Shown one piece after another: positions 11,045 to 22,762 of a stretch of DNA of 64,000 nucleotides (position 1 is its first letter; every line of letters begins with the position of its first letter). Below the pieces are notes generated by a model. That model was not told the origin of the DNA. It saw only the letters and a list, made by a program, of their open reading frames with translations, and made no database searches. The translations under genes were made by a program, and so were the position numbers. Source of the DNA: Macrotis lagotis (lineage: Eukaryota; Chordata; Mammalia; Peramelemorphia; Peramelidae); assembly GCF_037893015.1 (NCBI RefSeq), contig NC_133666.1, positions 624,911,852 to 624,975,851 of the forward strand, read 5' to 3'.

Positions 11045-11310
11045 CTAGAGTGGCTAGAGCTCCAGACTTGAAGTTATAAAAGACCTGAGTCTGAGGAAAA
11101 AAAGATCTGAGTTTGAATCCTGATTCACTAGCTCTTTGATACTGAGAAAGCCACTTCATTTCTCTTGGCCTCAGTTTCCTCATCTGTAAAATGAGGATAA
11201 GTAATGGTGCCAACTTCTCAGGGTTTTGTGAGAATCAAATGAAATAACATGGAAAATATTTTGAAAATTTTATAGCACTATATAAATTCTAACTATTATT
11301 GTTATTATTA
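11045..11310 (+). repeat. MIR
   Basis: Near-complete MIR: GAGTTTGAATCCTGATTC, CTCAGTTTCCTCATCTGTAA, and a 3' end followed by a short (ATT)n run. Confidence 0.8.
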
Positions 11311-11938
11311 TTACACATTTTCAGTAGCTCCTGGGTCAAAAGTCTCACTGTATGGTCCATTCCTGGCCCTAGAAAAATCTGTCTCTGTTTCTTGGTCTCC
11401 TGAATACTTACCCTGACTGAGCTTTCTCTGTTCTAGACTACTCTCCCTCGACTAAGACTCAGTCTAATGTCCTTCCCTCTAATCCAAGTTTAATTTTCTC
11501 TTCCTCCCCCCTTCCCTGATGTTGTCTGCCTAGTGCCACCCTACCCTACTCCCAACCCTGGCTAAGGCAGATTCCATTTCCCCATCTCTTAATCCCTGGA
11601 TGGTAGGGTAAGCAAAGGCTCCCCACTTCCTTCCAAAGGCACACAGTTAAGGCACTTCACCCTCATGGGTTCTTGATTGGGACTTCTCATAGATAAGGGC
11701 TCAGGGTCAGGGCTATCCTCTTCCAGAAAAGGCTTGAATTCCTAGGGTGAAGAAGCATCTCCAGGGGACATAATCAGAGATGGGCATATCAGAGCCCACC
11801 ACCCTCAGCTCCCATTTCTCAGGCAGAGCCACAGCTAGAACCACTGCTGAGGTGTCTGCTGTAGCTGACTTATTCACCTTCCATGCCTAAGGAACCCTGA
11901 CCAGATTCACTCTCACTGAATGTTGCAGAAGCAAAGGA

Positions 11939-11940
<2 letters not shown>
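11311..11940. other. Unassigned intergenic sequence
   Basis: Pyrimidine-rich in part (about 11390-11560). No gene or repeat recognised. Confidence 0.4.
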
Positions 11941-11988
<48 letters not shown>

Positions 11989-12054
11989 ACACAGATATAT
12001 ATTCATATATACACACATTTACATATTTGTATACATACATTTGTGTATACACAC

Positions 12055-12085
<31 letters not shown>

Positions 12086-12087
12086 TC
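11941..12087. repeat. Microsatellite (TG)n ... (TA)n
   Basis: An uninterrupted (TG)n run from 11941 to about 11986, an imperfect ACACAT/ATATAC interval, then (AT)n to 12087. Confidence 0.95.
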
Positions 12088-12094
12088 TTTCAGA

Positions 12095-12345
12095 CAATAG
12101 TAATAGCTAATAACTCACATTGACATAGCAGTATGTGACCATACCCTAGGCTAAGTGCTTTACAATGTTCTCATTTGATCCTCAAAACAATCCTGGGAGA
12201 TAGCTGCTATTATTAATCCCCATTTAACAGATGAGCAAATGGGACCAACAGTATTTCAACAAATTTCCTAGCTAGTAAATAAGACTGAATTTGAATTAGG
12301 TTCTCCTGACTCCAGTCCAAGTGGTCTATTCTGCAACACCCAGCT
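12095..12345 (-). repeat. MIR, antisense
   Basis: Contains CATTTGATCCTCAAAACAAT, CCCATTTAACAGATGAG and a GACTCCAGTCCAAGTG terminal part typical of a reversed MIR. Confidence 0.7.
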
Positions 12346-12775
12346 GTCCAGAAGCCTATTGCCATAGTCCAGATGATGTGATAAGAGTCTAGGAAAGACA
12401 AAGTTGTCTTTCACAAAGTTGTGAGTGGAAATAAAGTAATATGCAAGAAATGTGAAGATAGAAAATGGCAGATGACAAATGCCAAAGGTTTAGCAATAGA
12501 CTGGATATGTGGGATGAATGAGGAAGGATGACCCGGAGGTTGGAAGCCTGGTGCCTGAGAGGATGTCAGCACTCTCAACAGCAATAGGGAAACTGGGAAA
12601 AAGAGGGTTTGGGATGAAAGTTAATAAGTTCTGTTTTAGATATGTTGAATTTGAGATGTCTATGGGAGATCCAGTTTGATATGTTGTCAAAAGGCAGTTG
12701 TGATGTGGTTCTGGAGCTCAGGAAAGCAATATCTGGGTCTGCATAGGACCTAGGAAGGACCTAGGACTTAGGAAG
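12346..12775 (+). repeat. Old interspersed repeat, family not named
   Basis: Shares phrases with the copies at 57540 and 60300: ATTGCCATAGTCCAGATGATG, GACTGGATATGTGGG, and TTTGAGATGTCTATGGGAG. This is one family of ancient mammalian repeats; I cannot give its name with certainty. A short GGACCTAGGAAGGACCTAG duplication ends it (about 12747-12781). Confidence 0.55.
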
Positions 12776-12784
12776 GACCTAGCT

Positions 12785-13018
12785 TATGCTGCTATTGCTG
12801 TCCAACTTTGGCCAGTTCTTTGTGACTCTATTTGGCAAAAACACTGGGACTAGTTATCTATTTCCTTCTCATTTTACAGATGAAGAACTGAGGCAAACAG
12901 AGTTACGTGACTTGCCCAGGGTCACATAGCTTAGTAAGTGTCAAAGGCTGGATTTGAACTCAGGAAGATGCATCTTCCTGATTTAAAGCCCAGTGCTCTA
13001 TCCACTATAGCACTGCTT
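12785..13018 (-). repeat. tRNA-derived SINE of MAR type, antisense
   Basis: Reversed body (TTGGCCAGTTCTTTGTGACTC, CATTTTACAGATGAAGAA) joined to the reversed tRNA-like head ending in CTATCCACTATAGCACTGC. Confidence 0.75.
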
Positions 13019-13485
13019 AATAAATAGGTTGGATTAGAATATTTTAAAGTCCCTTCTCATTCTAAATCCTGATTTCCTCAGATGAGGTGTAGCATGATAG
13101 AGGACCCCACCCTATATGGGTCTCCCTTAGAGGTGACAGGATTGGAAGAATCAGAGACACATATTCCATCACAGGCTATGCCTACTTCCCTATCACAGCC
13201 TCTACTTGCCTTTCTACAACGGCCTTTTTCTAGTTCCCCCATATATATATATAAACTCTTGGAGTTAGATGATGAGAAAAGGGATTTGGTTAAAGTCAAT
13301 GAGATGTGAGTTGTGCATATGACTGATGATAAGTATAAGTAAACTGTAGCTCAAATCCTATAGCTCAGAAAGGAGACAAGGCTTTGAGGATGAGGGCACT
13401 GGACTTTCCCAGAAGTGGGGGGGGGGGCGGGGAGAAGAGAGAAGGAAGGTATACAAACTGATATTGCTACTGGGAGAGGGTAATA
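13019..13485. other. Unassigned intergenic sequence with a G run
   Basis: No gene seen. A G tract lies at about 13418-13427 and a short (TA)n at about 13242-13252. Confidence 0.4.
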
Positions 13486-13489
13486 GAAA

Positions 13490-13680
13490 AACTTCTGTTT
13501 CTCCTGCCAGAGAAGTGATGGACCCAGGGTACAGAATGAGACGTATATTTTCAGATGTTTGTTTTCATATGTTTTTCAGAGACATATGTTTTCAGATATG
13601 GCCCATTTGGCAAATTGTGTAGTCTGACTACTCATTATTATTACAAGGATTTTTTCTTTTTTTTTTTAATGGGGGACAAA
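13490..13680 (+). repeat. L1 3' UTR fragment
   Basis: Sense fragment like that near 46960 (GGGTACAGAATGAGAC, then TTTCAGATATGGCCCATTTGG and a TTATTACAAGGATTTTTTC end). Confidence 0.55.
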
Positions 13681-13721
13681 GCTGTCAGCTACAAACTACA
13701 AGGCAGTTACAGGGCTGCTAC

Positions 13722-13985
13722 AGAGCTGCCAGGTGGTAGAGTGGATAGAGTGCCAGTCCTTGACTGGAGTCCAGAAGACTCATCTTCCTGAGTTCAAATT
13801 TGACCTCAGATACTTACTAGCTACGTGACCCCAGGCAAGTCACTTAACCCTGTTTGCCTCCATTTTTTCATCTGTAAAATAAACTGAAAAAGGAAATGGC
13901 AAACCATTTCAGAATCTTTGTCAAAAAAAATCAAAAAAAGGGGTCATGAAGAGTCAGATACGACAGAAAGGAATGAAAAACAGCA
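13722..13985 (+). repeat. tRNA-derived SINE of MAR type
   Basis: Full sense copy: GTGGATAGAGTGCCAGTC, GAGTTCAAATTTGACC, AGGAAATGGCAAACCATTTC and the terminal GGTCATGAAGAGTCAGATAC. Confidence 0.8.
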
Positions 13986-14031
13986 GAGGTATCAGGGAGA
14001 AGGGTGCTGACAAATACAGTGAGTTTTTTTC

Positions 14032-14184
14032 TTTTTTTTTTTTTTTTTGCAAGGCAAATGAGGTTAAGTGGCTTGCCCTAAGCCACACAGCTAGGTAATT
14101 ATTACTTGTCTGAGTTCAGATTTGAACCCAGGTACTCCTGACTCCAGGGCTGGTGCTTTATCCACTGCTCCACCTAGCTGCCCC
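14032..14184 (-). repeat. Short SINE, antisense, with TSD
   Basis: Flanked by ACAGTGAGTTTT on both sides (about 14018 and 14186). Confidence 0.88.
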
Positions 14185-14523
14185 AACAGTGAGTTTTCCA
14201 AAGAAACAAAAAGATAGAGGGTCATTGAAGCATTTTTATTTTTTAATTGATATTTTATTTTTCCAATTATATGTTATGAAAATTTTTCAACATTCATCCA
14301 CATGCATGTGCATTTTTTAAGTTACATAATTTCCTTCCACCTTCCCTTCCCACCCCCCTCTCCTCATTGAAGAACAGCCAGGTGAATATTGTTCATACAC
14401 ATTTGTGTTTAACATGCTTATAAATTAGTCATTTTCAGTATGCAGAATTAGGATTAAGGGAAAAGAAAGAAAACTATGAGATAGGAAAGAAATACATAAG
14501 AGAAAGTTTTTAAAAAGTGAATT

Positions 14524-14678
14524 TAGGGGACCCCCTAGGTGGCGCATTGGATAGAGCACCAGCCCTGGAGTCAGGAGGACCTGAGTTCAAATCCAGCCTC
14601 AGACACTTAATAATTACCTAGCTGTGTGACCTTGGGCAAGCCACTTAACCCCATTGCCTTGCAAAAGCCTAAAAAAAA
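14524..14678 (+). repeat. Short SINE nested in L1
   Basis: Sense copy bounded by AAAAGTGAATTTAG on both sides (left copy ending about 14527, right copy at about 14676-14690). Confidence 0.85.
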
Positions 14679-14850
14679 GTGAATTTAGTGTTCATTCAGA
14701 TTCTAAAGGGTTTTTGTTTTGATTTGATTTTCTTCCTGGTGGTCGGGGAAGCATTGTTCATAGCTGGTCTCCTAGGGTTGTCCTACCTCTCTGAACTGCT
14801 GAGAGGAGCTGCATCCAACAAAATTGATCAATTCACAATGCTGTTTCTTT

Positions 14851-14981
14851 TGTTTTCACAAGGCAATGGGGTTAAGTAACTTGCCCAAGATCACACAGCT
14901 AGGTAATTATCAAGTGTCTGAAGTTGGATTTGAACTCAGATCAGGGCCGGTGCTTTATCCTTGTGCCACCTAGTGGCCCCT
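14851..14981 (-). repeat. Short SINE nested in L1, antisense
   Basis: Reversed copy from CACAAGGCAATGGGG to GCCACCTAGTGGCCCC, with a small internal deletion around ACTCAGATCAGGGCC. Confidence 0.8.
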
Positions 14982-15141
14982 GTTGTTGTTAATGTGTACA
15001 ATGCTCTCTTGGTTCTGCTCCCTTTGCTTAACATCAGTTCTTGTAATTCATTCCATGCTTATTGAAGCATTTGAAAAAAAAAACATTGAGGAGAACAGAA
15101 GGAAGGCCAAAAGGAAACGAAGTCAATAGGACAGTTTTTTT

Positions 15142-16177
15142 AAAATTTATTTTTATTAAAGATGTTATTTGAGACTTACAACAATTTTCTCCCCAATCTT
15201 ACTCCCCCCCCCCCCCCCCCCCACGGAAAGCATTCTGTCAGTCTTTACTTTGTTTCCATGTTGTACCTTGATCCAAATTGGGTGTGATTCCTTAAAGAAG
15301 AGACAAGAAGTCTAAGAGGTAACAAGATCAGACAATAAGATATCTGGGGTTTTTTTCCTAAATTTAAAGGGAATAATCCTTGAACTTTGTTCAGACTCCA
15401 TGGCTCTTTATCTGGATACAGATGGCACTCTCCTTTGCAACAGCCGAAAATTGTTCCCAATTGTTTCACTGATGGAATGAACAAGTCCTTCAAGGTTGAT
15501 CATCACCCCCACATTGCTGTTAGGGTATACAGTGTTTTTCTGGTTCTGCTTATCTCACTCAGCATCAACTCATTCAAATCCCTCCAGGCTTCCCTGAAAT
15601 CCAGTCCCTCCTGGTTTCTGATAGAACAATAGTGTTCCATGACATGCACATACCACAGTTTGCTAAGCCATTCCCCAATCAAAGGACATTTACTGGATTT
15701 CCAGTCTTTGCCACCACAAACAGGACTGCTCTAAATATTTTTGTACAAGTAATGTTTTTACCCTTTTTCATCATCTCTTCAGGATATAGACCCAGTAGTG
15801 GTATTGCTGGGTCAAAGGGTATGCACGTTTTTGTTGCCCTTTGGGCATAGTTCCAAATAGCTCTCCAGAAGGGTTGGATGAGTTCACAGCTCCACCAACA
15901 GTGTAATAGTGTCCCAGGTTTCCCACATCCCTTCCAACAATGATCATTATCCTTCCTGGTCATACTGGCCAATCTGAGAGGTGTGAGGTAGTACCTCAGA
16001 GAAGCTTTAATTTGCATTTCTCTAATAATTAATGATTTAGAGCATTTTTTCATATGGCTATGGATTGCTTTGATCTCATCTGTAAATTGCCTTTGCATAT
16101 CCTTTGACCATTTGTCAATTGGGGAATGGCTTTTTGTTTTAAAAATATGACTCGGTTCTCTGTATATTTTAGAAATG
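15142..16177 (-). mobile_element. 5'-truncated L1, antisense, with long TSD
   Basis: Contains the reversed 3' UTR and the C-terminal part of ORF2. The target sequence AGTCAATAGGACAGTTTTTT occurs at 15121 and again at 16178, giving a target-site duplication of about 20 nt. A C run lies at about 15206-15223 near its 3' end. Confidence 0.85.
15679..16098 (-). pseudogene. L1 ORF2 C-terminal fragment
   Basis: The frame reads MQIKASLRYYLTPLRLASM and RKDNDHCWKGCGKPGTLLHC, then IPFDPAIPLLGLYPEE. These correspond to the C-terminal cysteine-containing region of L1 reverse-transcriptase proteins. Only the last ~140 residues remain, since the element is 5'-truncated. Not a host gene. Confidence 0.85.
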
Positions 16178-16198
16178 AGTCAATAGGACAGTTTTTTT

Positions 16199-16354
16199 AA
16201 AGTTTTTTTTTTTTTTTAGGTTTTTGCAAGGCAGTGGGGTTAAGTGACTTGCCCCAAGGCCACACAGCTAAGTAATTATTAAATGTCTGAGGTCAGGATT
16301 TGAGCTCCTGACTCCAGGGCCGGTGCTCTATCCACTGCACCACCTAGTCACCCC
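16199..16354 (-). repeat. Short SINE, antisense, at a reused target site
   Basis: Inserted directly after the right-hand L1 target duplication. Its own right flank repeats TCAATAGGACAGTTTT (16355-16370). Confidence 0.88.
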
Positions 16355-16502
16355 TCAATAGGACAGTTTTAAATGTTAATATTGAATTATATATATTTAA
16401 AAGGAAAAACAATTAGTACAAGAACTCACAGTTTCATGTGTACACTTCTTTCTCTTCTACTTTGTATGTAGAAATGTACATTTTATTTGGTATTTAAGTT
16501 TA

Positions 16503-16664
16503 GAATTTTTTTTTTTTTTTTAGATTTTTGCAAGGCAAACGGGGTTAAGTGGCTTGCCCAAGGCCACACAGCTAGGTAATTATTAAGTGTCTGAGACTGG
16601 ATTTGAACCCAGGTACTCCTGACTCCAAGGCCGGTGCTTTATCCACTACGCCACCTAGCCGCCC
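16503..16664 (-). repeat. Short SINE, antisense, with TSD
   Basis: Flanked by AAGTTTAGAATTTTT (about 16497 and 16665). Confidence 0.88.
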
Positions 16665-16824
16665 AAGTTTAGAATTTTTAAAAAAGAATTTTAAAAAAGA
16701 AAATAAAAACTATGGATTTCAAATATTGGGAGAAATGGGGTGATGAGTGCAGGTCTGAGGTAGAATGGCTAAAAAACTAAAACAGAAATTGATCTCCCAA
16801 AGTCTACAAAGATGGAGTTAAACA

Positions 16825-17000
16825 GTGCTGGGGTCATAGATTTAGAATTGGAGGGTACCCAACATCCTCATTTTACTGATGAAGAAACTAAGGATAAATG
16901 ACTCATGTAGGGTCACACAAATGGTATCTGAGAAAGGACAGAATCAGGTCTTCCTGACTTTAAAGTTAAGGCTCTCTTCACTCATTCTACTTAGCTTCCA
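16825..17000 (-). repeat. MIR, antisense
   Basis: CCTCATTTTACTGATGAAG, GGGTCACACAAATGG, and TCTTCCTGACTTTAAAG order. Diverged. Confidence 0.65.
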
Positions 17001-18480
17001 CAAGGTTCTGTGAAATCCAGGAAGCAGCAAGGAAACATGAAAAGGACTGTAATTTCCCAGGTATTAAGAAAGGGCAGAGAAAGAGGCAGAAAGGTGAATG
17101 TTGAAAACTATTTTTGAAGTGTATAGGACAGATGACCACCAATCCAATTAATTAAATGGAAGGCTTCTCAAGGTAGAAACAGAAAACAGATTTATTCCAT
17201 TTCTGCAGAAATAGGGCATCACTTCCACCAGCAAGTCTGGTAGAGTGAGGCAAAATGGAAGATGCAAGACAGAATTTTATACCCTGTAATAAACAAGTTT
17301 TGACTGCATTTCCTCATACCTCCATCCTGTCCCTCTCCATTGTCAGGAGTTCACAATCTTGTGATCCCCCCAGGGTCTTTCTGCCTAGGAAATCTTGTTA
17401 AGGCAAGACATACTTCTTTCTTGACAACCTGTCCTGTTTTTGTTTTTTTTTTTGCAAGACTAGGTAAAGTTATTTTTACAGGGGTCTGCTTCTGTGAAGA
17501 TAAGACCTTTAGACAATATCCTCGGGAAGGGGACAGTTTTACAATATTTCTTGAGACAGTTCAGAGGTCACTTTCCCAAGACCCTGAGAAGTCTTCACTC
17601 AGCAATTTCTTCCTCCCTCTCACAGTAATTGGAATAGTAAATAAATAATTTAAAATTTTTTCAAAAAGGAATGAAAGAGGCAGAAAGGGAAAGGAAAACA
17701 ATGACAAGCAAAAAAAAAAGGGACAGAGTAGTAAAGAGATACTCCTATACGGCTGTAGAAAAGGTGCTTCTGTTAGGTTTGAGAGATGAAACTGAACAGA
17801 TTGTAAAGTCTTTACCTTCTGCAACCTTCTGCACCCCCGGAAAATTGGTACAATTTGTATGCAAATAGGTTTAGGGTAACCACTACTGAACTGGTAGTCA
17901 GGAGGTTTTTGGTTTTAACTCTCATCTCTTCCCACTTTCTACCTGTGTGACCACAGGTAAGTTGATTTCATCTCTCTTAGCACCCTCGGGGTTGAATCAT
18001 GTATTCTTTGTGGTCCCTTAAATAATTCTAATTCCTACAATCCTCTCTCTTTTTCTTCTAGTGTGAGATCTTCCCTCTGATTCTCAGTTTTCCCATTCCT
18101 AAAATGTAGCAGTTCATTAAATATTTAAAGGCAATTCCAGTTCTTCAGTCCATGGTACTTGGAAATTCCTTGACCTTTACTCAGGACAGAGAAGGGATAG
18201 TGTGTTGTTAAAAATAATAGTTGCCTGTGCTGGACATTGTACATTGGTCTCTGAGTCTTGGCCACTAGAAAGGCCCTTCCCCTGGGATGGATAGAGGGAA
18301 TTTCCCCATGGGGGAAGGGAGTCACAATCAACTCTTTTCCAAACCCAAGAAAACCATTTTGGGACCAAGAATCAGCTGATAGGGGAGGATCTGTGAAGAG
18401 GACTGCTACTGGGGCTCGGACTGGAGGAGGCAGTCCACTATCCCACGGGGTTTATGGGAAACCTTCTCAGTTCAGTTGGT
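17001..18480. other. Unassigned sequence upstream of the C3-like gene
   Basis: No repeat recognised with confidence apart from a short T run with TGCAAGAC near 17440, which may be a SINE tail remnant. No coding exon supported. This interval should contain part of the promoter of the gene starting at 18583. Confidence 0.4.
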
Positions 18481-18582
18481 AATTAACTTGGTCTACAGGT
18501 AGAGCCAAAACAAATAACCAGAGAGCAGAGGCCCCAGAGATACCAGCCCACTTCTTCCAAAATCACCTCACCAGCCTCCATC
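18481..18582 (+). promoter_or_regulatory. Proximal promoter / 5' UTR of C3-like gene (tentative)
   Basis: The 100 bases before the start codon contain GGTAATTAAC at about 18479-18488, which includes an ATTAAC half-site like that of the liver factor HNF1. There is no clear TATA box at a fixed distance and the transcription start is not visible. The assignment rests only on position and this half-site. Confidence 0.25.
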
Positions 18583-21500
18583 ATGGAGGCCCCCAGGATC
18601 CTGGGCTTGTCTCAAATGCTTCTCTTTCTAGGTCTCCCTCTTGCCCACTGTGGTTCTCTGTGAGTAAGGGAGGGGACGGGATGTGTCTCCTATTTATTTC
18701 ATTGTGTGTTCCTCTGGTCACATTTGTCTTTCTTTCTGTCAACATGTCTCCAAGTTCTTCAGAGTCCTCTCTTTGTGATTGATTCCTTCTATATATCAGT
18801 GTATTCCCACCACCCACCATGTTTATTTCCCTTTGCATACCCCTCAGTTGTGTCTTCTTCATGTGTGGGTGGGATCCTACATTTTCTGAGGACCCTTCCA
18901 GCTCTGAAATTGTATGGCTTCCATTTGGGTTTTCTTTGAAGGCTTTCTTCTTTAGGTCTAGCTGTGAAAGTCTCCTTAGCATCCTCGAATATAATCCCAA
19001 GTGTTTTTCTCTCTGCAAGACTCCATGTGATTCTCTTGGCCTTTTCTACTCTGTATATTCATGGATATCCTTTTGTCATACTCCTCTCAGTTTGTTGCCC
19101 TCTGTATGTTTCCTGGTACAGGTACCTGGTGACCCCTCGAGTTCTATGGGTGGGGGGCCCAGAGAATATCATGCTCCAGGTGCATCAGGATCCTGAACAG
19201 CCCCTGGTCGAGCCCCTTGAAATACAGCTCACCATTTGGGACTTTCCCTTAGAAAGGAAGTTGTTATATGACAAACAACTCACACTCTCCCCAGACAAGA
19301 ACTATATGGCCTTGACTCCTGTGATGGTATGTGGTGTATTGTGGTATGGTGTAGTTTGGCATGTTGGGTTGGGTTTGGTAGAGATTCCAAGACAGATCCT
19401 TTTTTGCTGCAGTTAACCTTGGAATTTCAAGTCTCAAGATTAAAGGTGGTTTTTGTCAAACCTTAAGAGGAACTTCCTGAGAGTGAGGTTTGAACTAAAG
19501 CCCATTCTAGGATGTCATAGAGTCTAGAGTCAAGGGACTGAACTATATGGTCTCTAATGTTCCAAATCTGTAAAGCTCTTTCCCCTTTTCAGAAGCCCTT
19601 TTCAGGATCCATCCTTGGCTTCCACTCCTCTGAGGGCTCCATATAGGTAGGGACTAAGTGGTTGAGGTTTTCTTATGTAGTCATTTAAATATCTCCCCCT
19701 ACATGTAAGCCACGTCCTGGGCACCCAAGAAATCACAAAGCTGTTGACTCAGTTCCTGTCCTCATGACACAGCATCAAAAGAGGCACATAAATGAACACC
19801 TATTCATGATTTTTACGTGGTTGGTGTATTGAAAAGGAGTTCACAAAGATCCCTATAAGTCCCTAATGAGAAAGTCATTACTAATCAAGGAGGGAAGCAG
19901 AGAATCAGGAAAAAGACTTCTTAGAGTTAGTATGGACTAAAGGATGGGTAGGAAGTCAAGGAGAAATAAGAATAAAAGCTAAAGTTTAGATAGAATTTAC
20001 TGTACTTGACAAGTATTATCTCATCTGATCCTCTCAGCAACCCTGAGAAGTAGGGTTTTTTTTAACATTTTACAGATGAGGAAACTGAGGCAAACAATAA
20101 TTATGTGATTTGCACAGGGTTACACATCTAGCAAGAATCCAAGATTGCATTAGTACTGAAGTCTTCATGACTTTGAGCCTAGTGCTCTAGCCAATGTGTC
20201 AGCCAGGAGAGGGAGAGTACTCTGGATAAAAGAAAAAGTCTGAGTAAAAGTGCAGAAGGGGGAAGCATATGATATATGAGATGGGGGTCTAAAGAGAGCT
20301 TTTTTGGCTTGAATGTGCCTAGAATGATGGAAGAAGAGTCATATGATCCATGGTTGGAAAGAGAGGAACAATTGACTAGACAGAGATGTCAAGGAGAGCT
20401 GGAACTTTGAGAGACAATAGGGAAATACTTAAGTAGGGGACTCTTATGACTATTTTTTTGCATAAAACTCAAGGAAATGTATGTGGTGATTTATAAAAAC
20501 ATAAAGTACAAAAACAAAGAATGTATAAACCAAAGAGATTGAAGTCTGAAAGAGAAATTAGACAGACCACATAGAGTTGCTCTCTGCGAGGGAGCTGCAT
20601 ATAGACCAAAGCACAGAATCCCAGATTTAGAGTTGGAAGAGACAGCAAAGGAAGCTTAAAGAAAGGTCATCTTTTAATCTCTTCATTAAAAAAAAATCCA
20701 TTTAACATTTGTTTCTACATTATTTACATTTCCTAATGTACTGGGGTGACAAAATGGGAAAAGTAGAAACATTTATGTGCAATGTTAAAAGAAGTGGAAT
20801 AGCAGGACTTGGTAACTGATTGGATCTTAAGAGTTGAGGGGGAAAAGAAGGGGGTCAGCTAAGTGGCACAGTGGATAGAGCACCAGCCCTGGAGTCAGGA
20901 GTACTTGAGTTCAAATCCAGCCTCAGACACTTAATAACTGCCTAGCTGTATGGCCTTGGACAAGCCACTTAACCCCATTGCCTTGCAAAAACTAAAGAGA
21001 GAGAGAGAGAGAGAGAAGAAGCCAAAGATAAGCCTAAACAGAACCAGAGAAGTCAATGGAAAGAGTAGGTTTGAAGGAAAGGTACTGAGTTTGATACATG
21101 TTTTTTTCCCCAGATCCCTGAAAGCATAGTCTTCCCTCCACGACCAGGGAAGCAGTATGTGGTCCTCAAAGTCTTCTCAAAGACCTTCTCTCTGAGTAAA
21201 ACAGTCTTGGTTGCTCCACATGCTGGCTATATCTTCATCCAGACGGATAAGACAATCTATACCCCTGAGCAGCTTGGTGGGTCCCACTTCCTGGGAGGGA
21301 CAGAGGAGAGAAGTCTGATTTCTAGCTTTTGGAATTCCCAGAGGGCTCCCCTTTCTTTCTCTCCATCACTCAAAATCTCTGGAATTCAGCTCCCTCTAAT
21401 TGTTTAAGGTCTTTGGGCTCTAGTTTTCAAACTTTAAGTTCTGTTTTCCTCACTGGCTAGGGTCTCTGGGCTCTGACTTCTACTGCCAAGATTTCTGGGT

Positions 21501-22762
21501 TCTGGCAATCAACCTATCTTTGTTTCTTTCCCAGTTCAATACAGGGTGTTTACAGTGAACCATGGATTAGACCCAGTGATGAAGCCATTCACCATCGACA
21601 TTAAGGTTGTTTCTTAAGGGTCATGACAACCAGGTCCTAGGTATCCCAACAGAACTAGGGAGACCCTGGGAAGTATGTCCTAGAAGTAGGGGAAGGGGTT
21701 TAACTTCGGTACTCCTGACTCTCCTCTTTTCCCCCTCCAGAACCCCCAAGGCATCTCTGTCATCAACCAGAATTTAGGGGAAGAGAGTGGTTTCTTTGTG
21801 GGTTCCTTCCGTCTCCCTGAATTGGTCAGGTATTCCCTTCTCTGCTCCCTTCCCCAAAAGTTTCTCCCTCTGATACCCCCCCATTTTCTCCTTCCTCCTG
21901 CTTTTCTTCTTCCTTCCCTTCTCTCCCTTCTTCCATCTGTGGAACCATGTTGGGGGAATGGAAGTCTGGAGGAGAGGTTGACTAACCACTGGGTCTTGAT
22001 TATGACCTTATTGCTTCAGTTTTGGAACCTGGACTATTGAGGCCCGATACCAAAGTGGGCCTCAGAAGCCATACACTGTGTCCTTTGATGTGAAGGAATA
22101 TGGTAAGCAACTGTGTATTGTGCTACCAACATTAGACATATGGTCCCAGGTTCTGGGGTACTGGGTTTCTGGACTGAGGCATTGGACTCTAGGCTCTAGG
22201 TTCTCTCCTTTGAAGCTCACCTCTTCATCAACTCCAAATTCTCTTCCTTCTTAGTGCTCCCATCCTTTGAAGTCCAGTTGGTCCCCCATAAGACCTTCCT
22301 CTACCTTAAGGACCCAACATTGGAAGTTGATATCAAGGCCAAGTGAGCATTGCTACCTCTCATATTCAAAGGGAGAGATGCCTTACATGGGTTAGCGAAG
22401 TACAATGAGTCAGAAAGGGGGATAGAGAGACACTGGGTATTCACCAACCTCTTCTGCAAAGAAAACCAGGAAGACCCTCAGACACTTGGCTTCTGAAGCA
22501 TAAGGGAAAAAGAGAGGTCCAAGATATTCTCTCCACACACCCTATGGCTAACCCAGAAAAACCACTGGACTAGAAAAGTGAGAACTAGGTCCTGGTAGCT
22601 CTGTGAGGTTGTGTGAGGGTACTTCAGAATCAATGAGACAGCCTTCTCTGGGTCTCTAGGTATGTGTTCAACAAGCTTGTCGATGGACATGCTCTGGCCA
22701 TTTTTGGGATAAAACTGGACTCTGGCTCAATCACCCTCCAGGACTCACTGCAGCGAGTGAAG
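18583..22762 (+). CDS. C3P1: C3-like exons 1-8: signal peptide and MG1-MG2 region
   Basis: Exons: 18583-18659, 19122-19326, 21114-21276, 21535-21605, 21741-21829, 22020-22102, 22255-22342, 22660-22762. These encode the start of the beta chain. Phrases that match human C3 closely are [13 protein letters not shown] (exon 3), [11 protein letters not shown] (exon 4), [15 protein letters not shown] (exons 6-7) and [12 protein letters not shown] (exon 8). The 71-nt exon 4 and the phase pattern equal those of C3. Exon 4 ends at GTTGTT, a weak donor. Confidence 0.9.

Larger units (their letters stand above)
14225..15062 (-). repeat. L1 3' UTR, antisense, split by two SINEs
   Basis: Three L1 pieces (14225-14523, 14681-14850, 14982-15062) in reverse. 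They are homologous to the reversed L1 at 44930-46190, including CATTCAGATTCT and GTTAATGTGTACAATG. Confidence 0.7.

Noticed and set aside
11870-12123. Open frames over the (TG)n/(TA)n tract
   Set aside because: They are simple-repeat translations (HTHT.., CVCV.., YIYI..) without any gene context.
15387-15850. Forward open frames at 15.4-15.9 kb
   Set aside because: They are antisense shadows of the L1 ORF2 fragment on the minus strand.
19337-19380. GT/TGG-rich start of intron 2 as a tandem repeat
   Set aside because: The GGTATGGTGT-type repetition is too short and irregular to call.
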